From positions 1 through 21,318 of the forward strand of contig DATITA010000084.1 of the NCBI GenBank assembly GCA_035468355.1: 21,318 nt of DNA, in the 5' to 3' direction. Under the pieces are notes generated by a model that did not search any database, was not told the DNA's origin, and saw only the letters and a program-made list of their open reading frames with translations. Every line of letters starts with the position of its first letter. Position 1 is the first letter of the stretch. The translations under genes were made by a program, and so were the position numbers. This stretch comes from DATKSS01 sp035468355. Lineage in GTDB: Bacteria > Chloroflexota > Dormibacteria > Dormibacterales > Dormibacteraceae. Positions 13,493-20,702 of this stretch are shown here, one piece after another.

Positions 13493-15994
13493 CTACGGCT
13501 TGGCCGGAGCCCCGGAGCCCGCGGGCTCTTTGTGCCGGTGCCGCACCGGCGTGAACTTCAGGGCATCCTCGCCGTCCACGTCGATCTGCACCGTGTCGCC
13601 ACGGGTGATCTTGCCGCGCAGCAGGTGCTCCGAGAGCTGGTCTTCGATGCGGCTCGTGATCACCCGGCGCAACGGTCGCGCGCCGTAGACCCGGTCGTAG
13701 CCCTCCTTGGCGAGGAGGTCCTTGGCCGCGTCGGTGACCTCGATGGTGATCTGCTGCTCGGCCAGGTGCTTGCCCAGGCGCACGAGCTGCAGGTCCACGA
13801 TCTGTCGGATCTGCTGAGTGGTCAGGCTCTTGAACACGACCACCGCATCGACTCGGTTCAGGAACTCCGGGCGGAACATCCGCTTGAGCTCCTCGTCGAT
13901 CTTCTCTTTCGTGTTCTTGTGGCGCCGCTCCACCTCTTCCGCCTCGTCGACGACGGCCGGTTGGAACCCGAGCGTGGTCCCCGCCTGGTTGACGTCGCGG
14001 ATGCCGAGGTTCGAGGTCATGATGATCACGGTGTTCGCGAAGTTGACCACCTTGCCCTTGGCGTCGCTGAGCCGCCCGTCCTCGAGGATCTGCAGCAGCA
14101 TGTTGAACACCTCGGGGTGCGCCTTCTCGATCTCGTCGAAGAGGATCACGGAGTAGGGCCGCCGCCGAACTGCCTCGGTGAGCTGCCCACCCTCGTCGTA
14201 GCCGACGTAGCCCGGGGGCGAGCCGACCAGCCGAGCGGTCGTGTGCCTCTCCATGAACTCCGACATGTCGAGCTTGATGAGTGCGTCCTCCGAGTCGAAC
14301 ATGTACTCGGCGAGGGCGCGCGCGAGCTCGGTCTTTCCAATCCCGGTTGGGCCGAGGAAGATGAAAGAGCCGATGGGCCGCCGCGGATCCTTCAAACCGG
14401 CGCGCGCGCGGCGCACCGCCTGCGACACCGTGACGATGGCCTCGTCCTGGCCGACCATCCGCTTGTGCAGCTCCTCTTCCATGCGAAGAAGCCGCGACGT
14501 CTCCTCTTCGACCAACCGTGACACCGGGACCCCGGTCCACGCGGCGACGATCTGCGCGATGTCCTCCTCGCCGACATCCGGCACCGTCTCGCCCAGCTTG
14601 TCGCGCCACGCCGCTTCCTTGAGCGCCAGCTTGTCCTGCAGCTTCTTGACCTTGTCGCGCACGCTGGCCGCCGCCTCGAAGTCCTGCTTGTTCACCGACT
14701 CGTCCTGGTCGATGCGGTGCTTCTTGATCTCCTTCTGCAGCTCCTTGAGATCGTCAGGAGTGGTCGTGAGCTTCATGCGGACGCGGGCCGACGCCTCGTC
14801 GATGAGGTCGATCGCCTTGTCCGGCAGCGCGCGGTCGCTCACGTAGCGATCGCTCAGCGTCACCGCAGCCTGCACAGCGGAATCCGTGATGGTCACGCGG
14901 TGGTGCTTTTCGTACAGCGCCTTGACCCCGTTGAGGATGTCGACGGTCTCCGCCAGCGACGGCTGGTCCACGAAGACCGGCTGGAACCGCCTCTCGAGCG
15001 CGGCGTCCTTCTCGATGTACTTGCGGTACTCGTTCAGCGTCGTCGCTCCGATGCACTGGATCTCGCCGCGCGCGAGCGCGGGCTTGAGGATGTTGGCGGC
15101 GTCGATGGCGCCCTCCGCGGCGCCGGCGCCGACCAGCGTGTGGAGCTCGTCTATGAACAGGACGACCTCGCGGCTGGAGCGGATCTCATCGAGGATCTTC
15201 TTCAAGCGCTCCTCGAACTCACCTCGGTACTTGGTCCCAGCGACCAGGGCGCCCATGTCCAGCGTCAGCACGCGTTTGTGCTGCAGTGACTCAGGCACGT
15301 TGCCAAGGTTGATCTGCTGGGCCAGGCCTTCCGCGATGGCGGTCTTGCCGACGCCGGGCTCGCCGATCAGGGCCGGGTTGTTCTTGGTGCGCCGGCTGAG
15401 GATCTGGATGACGCGCTCGATCTCCATCTCGCGACCGATCACCGGGTCGAGCTGGTTGCGCTTCGCGAGGTCGGTGAGGTCACGCCCGAACTGGTCCAGC
15501 AGCGGCGTCTTGGACGGCTTCTTGGGCGCGGGCTCTGCCTCGGTCTCGGCGCTCGAGTCGTGCAGCAGGCGCTCGATCTCCGAGCGGACCTTCTCGAGGG
15601 TCGCGCCAAGGTCCTCGAGGACGTGCGCGGCGATGCCCTCGCCTTCGATGAGCAGTCCCAGCAGGAGGTGCTCGGTGCCCACGTAGTTGTGTCCCATGCG
15701 CCGCGCCTCTTCGAAGGAGATCTCGATGACCTTCTTGACGCGCGAGGTCGGGATGATCTGCTGGATGATGATCCGCTCGTTGCGGCCGAGGACCGACTCG
15801 ATGGTCTGGCGGACCTTGCCGATCTCCACGCCGAGGTTGTTGAGGACCTTGGCGGCCAGGCCTTCACCTTCGCGGAGCAGACCGAGGAGCAGGTGCTCTG
15901 TGCCGATATAGCTGTGGTGTGATCGTTCTGCTTCTTCCTGAGCCAGCGTCAGGACTTTCTTGGCGCGTTCAGTGAATCTTTCAAACGGATACAA
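13493..15994 (-). CDS. clpC: ATP-dependent Clp protease ATP-binding subunit ClpC
   Basis: ClpC is the AAA+ unfoldase that feeds substrates to ClpP. From TTG at 15994 the product is 833 aa, within the ClpC range. It has two Clp_N repeats (about 1-145). D1 has Walker A GEPGVGKT (211-218) and Walker B VVLFIDE (277-283). A coiled-coil/UVR-type middle region lies at about 415-460. D2 has Walker A GPTGIGKT (548-555) and Walker B VILFDE (616-621). The TTG is chosen because MYPFERFTERAKKVL is the normal ClpC N-terminus and an AGGAGG sits 9 nt upstream. The frame continues open to 16114, but those 40 residues are Arg-rich and unlike ClpC. No ctsR, mcsA or mcsB is adjacent. It is divergent from the Wzy-like gene. 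Confidence 0.97.
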   Translation of the reverse strand: MYPFERFTERAKKVLTLAQEEAERSHHSYIGTEHLLLGLLREGEGLAAKVLNNLGVEIGKVRQTIESVLGRNERIIIQQIIPTSRVKKVIEISFEEARRMGHNYVGTEHLLLGLLIEGEGIAAHVLEDLGATLEKVRSEIERLLHDSSAETEAEPAPKKPSKTPLLDQFGRDLTDLAKRNQLDPVIGREMEIERVIQILSRRTKNNPALIGEPGVGKTAIAEGLAQQINLGNVPESLQHKRVLTLDMGALVAGTKYRGEFEERLKKILDEIRSSREVVLFIDELHTLVGAGAAEGAIDAANILKPALARGEIQCIGATTLNEYRKYIEKDAALERRFQPVFVDQPSLAETVDILNGVKALYEKHHRVTITDSAVQAAVTLSDRYVSDRALPDKAIDLIDEASARVRMKLTTTPDDLKELQKEIKKHRIDQDESVNKQDFEAAASVRDKVKKLQDKLALKEAAWRDKLGETVPDVGEEDIAQIVAAWTGVPVSRLVEEETSRLLRMEEELHKRMVGQDEAIVTVSQAVRRARAGLKDPRRPIGSFIFLGPTGIGKTELARALAEYMFDSEDALIKLDMSEFMERHTTARLVGSPPGYVGYDEGGQLTEAVRRRPYSVILFDEIEKAHPEVFNMLLQILEDGRLSDAKGKVVNFANTVIIMTSNLGIRDVNQAGTTLGFQPAVVDEAEEVERRHKNTKEKIDEELKRMFRPEFLNRVDAVVVFKSLTTQQIRQIVDLQLVRLGKHLAEQQITIEVTDAAKDLLAKEGYDRVYGARPLRRVITSRIEDQLSEHLLRGKITRGDTVQIDVDGEDALKFTPVRHRHKEPAGSGAPAKP

Positions 15995-16003
15995 GATCCT
16001 GTT

Positions 16004-16009
16004 CCTCCT
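16004..16009 (-). promoter_or_regulatory. Shine-Dalgarno deciding the clpC TTG start
   Basis: AGGAGG on the minus strand is separated by 9 nt from the TTG at 15994. A second, longer match GAGGAGGTG lies at 16043-16035 with no start codon at a usable distance that leads into a long frame. Confidence 0.75.
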
Positions 16010-16081
16010 GGAATACCGGGCTAGGTGGGGCCAGCACCTCCTCAAACAATGCTCGGGGTACCCGAAAGTACCTCCGCGCCT

Positions 16082-16087
16082 AATATA
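16082..16087 (-). promoter_or_regulatory. Candidate clpC -10 box
   Basis: TATATT on the minus strand stands out in GC-rich surroundings. It would give a 5' leader of about 80 nt before the clpC TTG. No clear -35 is seen at 16-18 bp. The leader contains TCGGG-GTA-CCCGA (16053-16065), a possible operator or hairpin. Confidence 0.35.
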
Positions 16088-16128
16088 ACGCCCAACTCTA
16101 CGAGCGGATTTCACTTAGTCGGAGGCTG

Positions 16129-17709
16129 ATGAGGCACCTTCTCGAGCGCCTCGGCGGCTTCCTCCCCGCGGCGGTGGCACTGGCTCTGCCCACACTCTTT
16201 ATACCCACTGCGGTCGATTCATTCATCCTGCCTCGTGCCGCGATCGTCGTGGGAGCGTCCTGCATCTGCGTCGCAGTCGCCCTTCTGACCACTCCGGGCC
16301 CCGGCCTGGGCCGGATGCGCCTGCCCTTCATCGCCTCCTGCGGGGCTGCGGTCCTGGCCTTCTTGCTCTCCGTCTCGCCCACCCTCAGCTTCGCCGGTTC
16401 CTACACGCGTTACGAGTCTTTGCCCGTCCGGCTCGGCTACCTCGGCCTGTTCGCCGGGGCGGTCTGGCTCCTGCGCACGCAGAAGTCACGGGAACGCCTG
16501 GTGACCGCGTTCGTCTTCGGCACCGCCGTGGCCGGCCTCGAGGCCGTGCAGCAGTGGGCGGCCCACGTGCCCTACCGGCCGGACGGCAACCTTGGCAACG
16601 CCAACGTCCTGGCCGCCCTGGTCGCGATGGGGCTGCCCCTGGCCCTCTGGAGGGCGCTGCGGTGGGACCGCTTCACCGTGGCGTGGTGGGCGGGCGCCGG
16701 GAGCATGCTCGGTGGCTTGCTGGTCACCACCTCGCGAAGCGGGGTGATGGGCGCCGTGGCCGCCTGCCTCGCGATGGGGGTCTTCGCCCTGCGGGGCAGG
16801 CTCGCCGCCGGCGCTGCCGTGGCCTCGGTGGCGGCGGTCGGGGCCGGGATCCTGGCCATCGTCCTGTCCCCCCTGAACACGCTCAACGACGACCCTGCCG
16901 CGCTGCGGCTGCACCTCTGGCAGGACGGGCTGCGCATGTTTGCCGCGCGTCCGCTGACCGGCTGGGGCGAAGATGCGACCGGCCTGGTCTTCGGGCACTT
17001 CCTCAGCCGTGACTACGCCTCCCTCGTGACCTTCGATCGGGTCCACTCAGGGGTGCTCGACCTGGCCGCCACCCAGGGCGTGGCGGGCGTGGCAGCCCTC
17101 GGCTCGATGGTGGCCGTACTCTTCATCGGAGCCTGGCGTCACCGCCACGAGCCGGCGATCGGGCCGCTGGCCGCCGCCTGCGTGGGCTACTCCGTCTGGG
17201 TCCTGTTCAACTTCGATTGGGTGCCGGCCACAGGGGCTTTCTGGCTGCTGGCCGGCGCGGCGTGGTCGGCCATCCGCGCGGGCGAAGGCGCTGCCCGGCT
17301 TCAGGCCATGCCATCGGACTCAGCGACGGCGCCTCGCTGGTGGCGCTCAGGGCTGGCCATCGCGCTCGGGATCGCCGCCGTGCTGCTGGCGGCCCTACCG
17401 GTGCTGGCCGATGTCTGGTACTACCAGAACCGCGCAGACCTGTCGGTCCGGGTCGATCCACTCCAGGCCCGCTACCACTGGTCCCTGGGTGAAGCTTTGG
17501 TCGCGCAAGGGGACCAGTCGTCGGGCGTGGATGAGATGCTGCGCGCGGCCGACTTTGGGGAGACCGAGCCAAGCCTGTACGTCGAGCTCGGCGACACCCA
17601 GCTGGCGCTCGGCCGCACGTCGCAGGCAAAAGGCGCCTACCGGCGGGCGCTGGCGATCGATCCCTTCTACGCTCCGGCGGCCCAGCGCCTGGCGTCCCTG
17701 GGAGCCTGA
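16129..17709 (+). CDS. O-antigen ligase / Wzy polymerase-like membrane protein with C-terminal TPRs
   Basis: The protein is 526 aa. Roughly ten to twelve hydrophobic segments span residues 10-430. Family landmarks include GNLGNANVLAAL (153-164), VTTSRSGVMG (199-208), the Wzy_C-type LWQDGLRMFAARPLTGWG (263-280) and RVHSGVLDL (304-312), where a conserved His is expected. A soluble C-terminus (about 443-526) shows two to three TPR-like helical repeats ending in AYRRALAIDPFYAPA. Such proteins polymerise or attach surface glycans, but some relatives serve other sugar ligations and the substrate here is unknown. No glycan-synthesis genes neighbour it. ATG 16129 follows GGAGG with only 3 nt spacing. 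It ends 6 bp before the convergent rpsA stop, with a 5-bp stem (17703-17717) across both stop codons. Confidence 0.85.
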   Translation: MRHLLERLGGFLPAAVALALPTLFIPTAVDSFILPRAAIVVGASCICVAVALLTTPGPGLGRMRLPFIASCGAAVLAFLLSVSPTLSFAGSYTRYESLPVRLGYLGLFAGAVWLLRTQKSRERLVTAFVFGTAVAGLEAVQQWAAHVPYRPDGNLGNANVLAALVAMGLPLALWRALRWDRFTVAWWAGAGSMLGGLLVTTSRSGVMGAVAACLAMGVFALRGRLAAGAAVASVAAVGAGILAIVLSPLNTLNDDPAALRLHLWQDGLRMFAARPLTGWGEDATGLVFGHFLSRDYASLVTFDRVHSGVLDLAATQGVAGVAALGSMVAVLFIGAWRHRHEPAIGPLAAACVGYSVWVLFNFDWVPATGAFWLLAGAAWSAIRAGEGAARLQAMPSDSATAPRWWRSGLAIALGIAAVLLAALPVLADVWYYQNRADLSVRVDPLQARYHWSLGEALVAQGDQSSGVDEMLRAADFGETEPSLYVELGDTQLALGRTSQAKGAYRRALAIDPFYAPAAQRLASLGA

Positions 17710-17715
17710 CTGAGG

Positions 17716-18900
17716 CTAGGCCTCGTCCTCCACGTCGCCGTACTCGTCCGACCGCGCCGGCGCCATGTTCGCGGGCGGAGCGGACAGCTGCTTCAGGCTC
17801 AGGGAGATGCGGCGCCGAGCCGTGTCGATGCCGATCACCTTCACCTGCAGGTCTTCGCCCACCTTGAGCACGTCTTCAGTTCGCTCGACGTGGTCCCACG
17901 ACAGCTCCGAGATGTGGAGCAACCCTTCGATGCCCTGCATGATCTGGAGGAAGGCGCCGTACTTCTTGGTCTTGGTGACCTGCCCTTCCACGATCGAGCC
18001 GATCGGCATCGACTGGACGAGCCTCTCCCAGGGGTCCTGCTGGAGCTGGCGAAGCGACAGGGAGATCCGGGTCTGCTCAGGGTCGAGCTTGATCACCTTC
18101 ACGGTGACCTCGTCGCCCAGCTGAAGGACGTCGGTGACCTTGGACACGCGGTCCCAGGAAAGCTCGGAAATGTGGATCAGCCCGTCTGCGCCGCCGATGT
18201 CGACGAACGCGCCGTAGCTGGTGATGCCCGAGACCGTGCCCTTGACGACAGTCCCGGTGGCGAGGCGGCTGAACAGCTCCTCGCGCTTGCGTGCGCGGTC
18301 CTCGTCCTCCGCCGCCTTCTGGCTGACGATCAGCCGGTTGCGCTTGCGGTTGACCTCGAGGATCTTGACCGGGATGCGCTGTCCCACCAGCGACTCCAGG
18401 CTGCCGGCGTAGGCGCGGGCGACCTGGCTGGAGGGCAGAAAACCGCGGAGCCCCAGGATGTTGACGATCAGGCCGCCCTTGTTCTGCTCGCGGACGTCGG
18501 CGTCCATGACCGAGCCGTCGGTCTGCTTGTCGGCGGCCACCAGCCACGTGGTCTCCGCCCGGGCGCGTCGGAGGCTGAGGACGACGTTGCCCTCCTCGTT
18601 CTCCGGCTGCAGCACGTAGACCTTGATCTGGTCGCCGGGCTCCAGCCCGACCGAGTCGACGTCTCCGCGGAGTCCCAGCTCCTTGCTGGAGATGACGCCC
18701 TCGGCCTTGGCGCCGATGTCGACCAGCACTTCGTCCGCGTCGACCCGGACCACGATCCCGTCCACGATGTCCCCGTGGTTGGGAGTCTTGAAGGACGCCT
18801 CATCGAAGTGGAGGTAGTCCTCCATGGTCATCGGGGCTGAAGAGTCCTGTTCGGTCGCCTCCTTCTGTTCTGTCAGGACAGCACCGGACTCATTGGACAA
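17716..18900 (-). CDS. rpsA: 30S ribosomal protein S1
   Basis: The product is 394 aa with four S1 (OB-fold) domains at about 41-111, 127-196, 215-285 and 299-371, shorter than the six-domain enterobacterial S1. Domains 3 and 4 carry the strong motifs YGAFVDIGGADGLIHISELSW and YGAFLQ...GLLHISELSW. Domain 2 is more divergent (GLIVNILGLRGFLPSSQ), which is typical of S1 domains that contact the ribosome. It helps mRNAs bind the 30S subunit. The start is TTG at 18900, supported by AGGGGGT (18914-18908) 7 nt upstream. The next in-frame ATGs (codons 24 and 26) would also keep all domains. The tail is acidic. A candidate promoter and a small overlapping ORF lie upstream. Four-domain homologues can also be annotated as general S1-type RNA-binding proteins. 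Confidence 0.93.
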   Translation of the reverse strand: MSNESGAVLTEQKEATEQDSSAPMTMEDYLHFDEASFKTPNHGDIVDGIVVRVDADEVLVDIGAKAEGVISSKELGLRGDVDSVGLEPGDQIKVYVLQPENEEGNVVLSLRRARAETTWLVAADKQTDGSVMDADVREQNKGGLIVNILGLRGFLPSSQVARAYAGSLESLVGQRIPVKILEVNRKRNRLIVSQKAAEDEDRARKREELFSRLATGTVVKGTVSGITSYGAFVDIGGADGLIHISELSWDRVSKVTDVLQLGDEVTVKVIKLDPEQTRISLSLRQLQQDPWERLVQSMPIGSIVEGQVTKTKKYGAFLQIMQGIEGLLHISELSWDHVERTEDVLKVGEDLQVKVIGIDTARRRISLSLKQLSAPPANMAPARSDEYGDVEDEA

Positions 18901-18944
18901 AGCAGATACCCCCTAGAGATTATTGGTGTGGTGTTGGTCGTCAT
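18873..18944 (-). CDS. Possible 23-codon leader ORF overlapping the rpsA start
   Basis: ATG at 18944 is preceded by GGAGG (18954-18950) with an ideal 5-nt spacer. The frame runs 23 codons (starting MTTNTTPI) and stops at 18873, 28 nt inside rpsA in a different frame. It contains no obvious amino-acid-specific attenuation run, although three of its first six residues are Thr. It may be a regulatory upstream ORF for rpsA, or chance. No homologue can be recognised at this length. Confidence 0.3.
   Translation of the reverse strand: MTTNTTPIISRGYLLCPMSPVLS
18908..18914 (-). promoter_or_regulatory. Shine-Dalgarno deciding the rpsA TTG start
   Basis: AGGGGGT on the minus strand lies 7 nt before TTG 18900. 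It sits inside the small upstream ORF, so translation of that ORF would run through it. Confidence 0.6.
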
Positions 18945-18970
18945 AACGGCCTCCGCCAATACGAACTGCA

Positions 18971-18976
18971 ATTGTA
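18971..18976 (-). promoter_or_regulatory. Candidate rpsA -10 box
   Basis: TACAAT (minus strand) lies between the panC stop (18992) and rpsA. It would place the transcript start near 18964, about 20 nt before the small upstream ORF and 64 nt before rpsA. The expected -35 position falls at the very end of panC and reads CGGGAT, a poor match. Confidence 0.45.
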
Positions 18977-18991
18977 ACGCACGAAACCGGG

Positions 18992-19807
18992 TTATCCCGG
19001 AAACGGCTGCGACAGGTCGTGGTTGTCGATCAACCGTGTCTTGCCGACCCACACGGCCAGGACGGCCAGGGAGCCGGGGGGTCTGAAGGTGGTGGGATCT
19101 ACGACCTCCGCGTAGTCGACGCGGGCCAGCGGCTCGACTTCCAACCGGGCCCCGAGCACGCGCCCGAGGGCCTCCGGGCGCCGCTCGCCACGCTCGTAAG
19201 CCTCTGTCGCCAAGCGCAGCGCCGCGCTCAGAGATACCGCCGCCCGGCGCTCCGCCGGGTCGAGATGGGCGTTGCGCGAGCTGAGCGCAAGGCCGTCCGC
19301 CTCCCGGACGGTGGGCGCGACCCTGATCTGGACCCCCAGGTCCAGGTCGCGGGCCAGCCGGCCGACCACGGCGACCTGCTGGGCGTCCTTCTGGCCGAAG
19401 TACGCGCGGTCTGGCTGGACGGCTGCGAACAGCTTCGTCACCACGGTGGCAACCCCCTCGAAATGGCCAGGCCGGGCTGCGCCCTCGAGCGGATCCGACA
19501 CGCCGAGCACGCGCACCCGTGTGGCCGCCCCGGCCGGGTACATGACGCCCGCGACGGGCCTGTAGACCGCCTCGATGCCGGCCTGGCCGAGGAGCTGCGC
19601 GTCGTGCTCGGGGTCGCGAGGGTAGCGTTCGAAGTCCTCTCCGGGGCCGAACTGGATGGGGTTGACGAAGATGCTCACGACCACGATCGCGTTCTCGCGG
19701 CAGGCGAGCTCGACCAGGCTCAGGTGGCCGGCGTGAAGGGCGCCCATGGTCGGCACCAGCCCGATCGTCTTGCCCGCGGCGCGCCACCGGCGCGATGACG
19801 CCAGCAT
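18992..19807 (-). CDS. panC: Pantoate--beta-alanine ligase (pantothenate synthetase)
   Basis: PanC joins pantoate and beta-alanine with ATP to give pantothenate in the cytosol. From ATG 19807 the protein is 271 aa, slightly short for the family. VPTMGALHAGHLSL (18-31) holds the HxGH nucleotide motif. FVNPIQFGPGEDFERYPR, FGQKD (137-141) and LSSRN (175-179) are also intact. The N-terminus is doubtful: the frame continues upstream with EVIDSPGA, which resembles the first beta-strand of other PanC proteins. A GGAGG (19832-19828) lies 20 nt before the ATG, too far to serve it, and no ATG/GTG/TTG occurs in the extension. The ATG is kept as the conservative start. panB ends 31 bp upstream, so the pair is co-transcribed. 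Confidence 0.95.
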   Translation of the reverse strand: MLASSRRWRAAGKTIGLVPTMGALHAGHLSLVELACRENAIVVVSIFVNPIQFGPGEDFERYPRDPEHDAQLLGQAGIEAVYRPVAGVMYPAGAATRVRVLGVSDPLEGAARPGHFEGVATVVTKLFAAVQPDRAYFGQKDAQQVAVVGRLARDLDLGVQIRVAPTVREADGLALSSRNAHLDPAERRAAVSLSAALRLATEAYERGERRPEALGRVLGARLEVEPLARVDYAEVVDPTTFRPPGSLAVLAVWVGKTRLIDNHDLSQPFPG

Positions 19808-19838
19808 CGCGCCGGGGCTGTCGATGACCTCCGGATTC

Positions 19839-20702
19839 TTAGCCTGGATAGCCGGCGCCGTACTTGACCTCTTCCCGCTCTTCTTTGGGCACAGGCGCCT
19901 GCCCGTTGGCCGAGTACTCGTGCTCCGGTCCTGGGAACGCCCCGCTGCCGACCTCCTGCGAGAAGCGCGTGGCCGCGCGGGTGATCTCCTCGGCCAGGTT
20001 CGCGTATCGCTTCACGAACTTCGGCGCCTTGCCGGTCGTGATCCCGAGCATGTCGTGGAAGACCAGGACCTGCCCGTCGGTGCCCGGCCCGGCCCCGATG
20101 CCGATGGTCGGGATTCGCAGCGCAGACGTGACCCGCCGCCCCAGCTCGCTGGGCACGCCCTCGAGGACCAGGCTGAAGGCGCCGGCCTCCTCGAGCGCTT
20201 TGGCGTCGGCAAGGATCCGCGACGCTTGCGATTGGCTCTTGCCTTGGACCTTGAACCCGCCCATCTGGTGGACGAATTGAGGGGTGAGGCCGAGGTGGCC
20301 CATGACGGGGATCCCGATCTCGGTCAGCCGCCGAGTTATCTCGACGACGCGACCACCGCCCTCGAGCTTGACGGCGTGCATGCCCGCTTCCTGGATGAAG
20401 CGGCCGGCGCTCCCGAGCGCCTGCTCAACCGAAAGGTGGTAGGACATGAAGGGCATATCGCCGACGAGCAGGGCCTGGCGCGAACCCCGCGACACGGCCT
20501 TGGCGTGGTGCAGCATGTCTTCGAGCGTGACTGGGAGGGTGGTCGGGTGGCCGAGCATCACCATCCCGAGGCTGTCGCCCACCAGCAGGATCGGTATCCC
20601 GGCCTCGTCGAGAATCCGCGCGCTGAGGAAGTCGTAAGCGGTGATCACGGCAAAACGGCGGTGCTCGTCCTTGAATCGCTGTACGTCCAACACCGTTGTC
20701 AT
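19839..20702 (-). CDS. panB: 3-methyl-2-oxobutanoate hydroxymethyltransferase
   Basis: PanB adds a hydroxymethyl group from 5,10-methylene-THF to alpha-ketoisovalerate, the first committed step to pantothenate. The protein is 287 aa. Metal ligands are Asp43 in VGDSLGM, Asp82 in GDMPF and Glu114 in KLEGG. Glu181 in LEGVP corresponds to the catalytic base. GAGPGTDGQVLVFHDMLGI is also intact. The start is ATG 20702 with AAGGAG (20717-20712) 9 nt upstream. It overlaps the stop of the DUF2520 gene as ATGA. The order DUF2520-panB-panC fits pantothenate synthesis; no panD is seen in the window. The enzyme is cytosolic, and a decamer is expected from the family. Confidence 0.97.
   Translation of the reverse strand: MTTVLDVQRFKDEHRRFAVITAYDFLSARILDEAGIPILLVGDSLGMVMLGHPTTLPVTLEDMLHHAKAVSRGSRQALLVGDMPFMSYHLSVEQALGSAGRFIQEAGMHAVKLEGGGRVVEITRRLTEIGIPVMGHLGLTPQFVHQMGGFKVQGKSQSQASRILADAKALEEAGAFSLVLEGVPSELGRRVTSALRIPTIGIGAGPGTDGQVLVFHDMLGITTGKAPKFVKRYANLAEEITRAATRFSQEVGSGAFPGPEHEYSANGQAPVPKEEREEVKYGAGYPG

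Noticed and set aside
15995..16114. Upstream extension of ClpC to ATG 16114
   Set aside because: The canonical ClpC N-terminus begins at TTG 15994 with an AGGAGG 9 nt upstream, and the added 40 residues are unlike the family.
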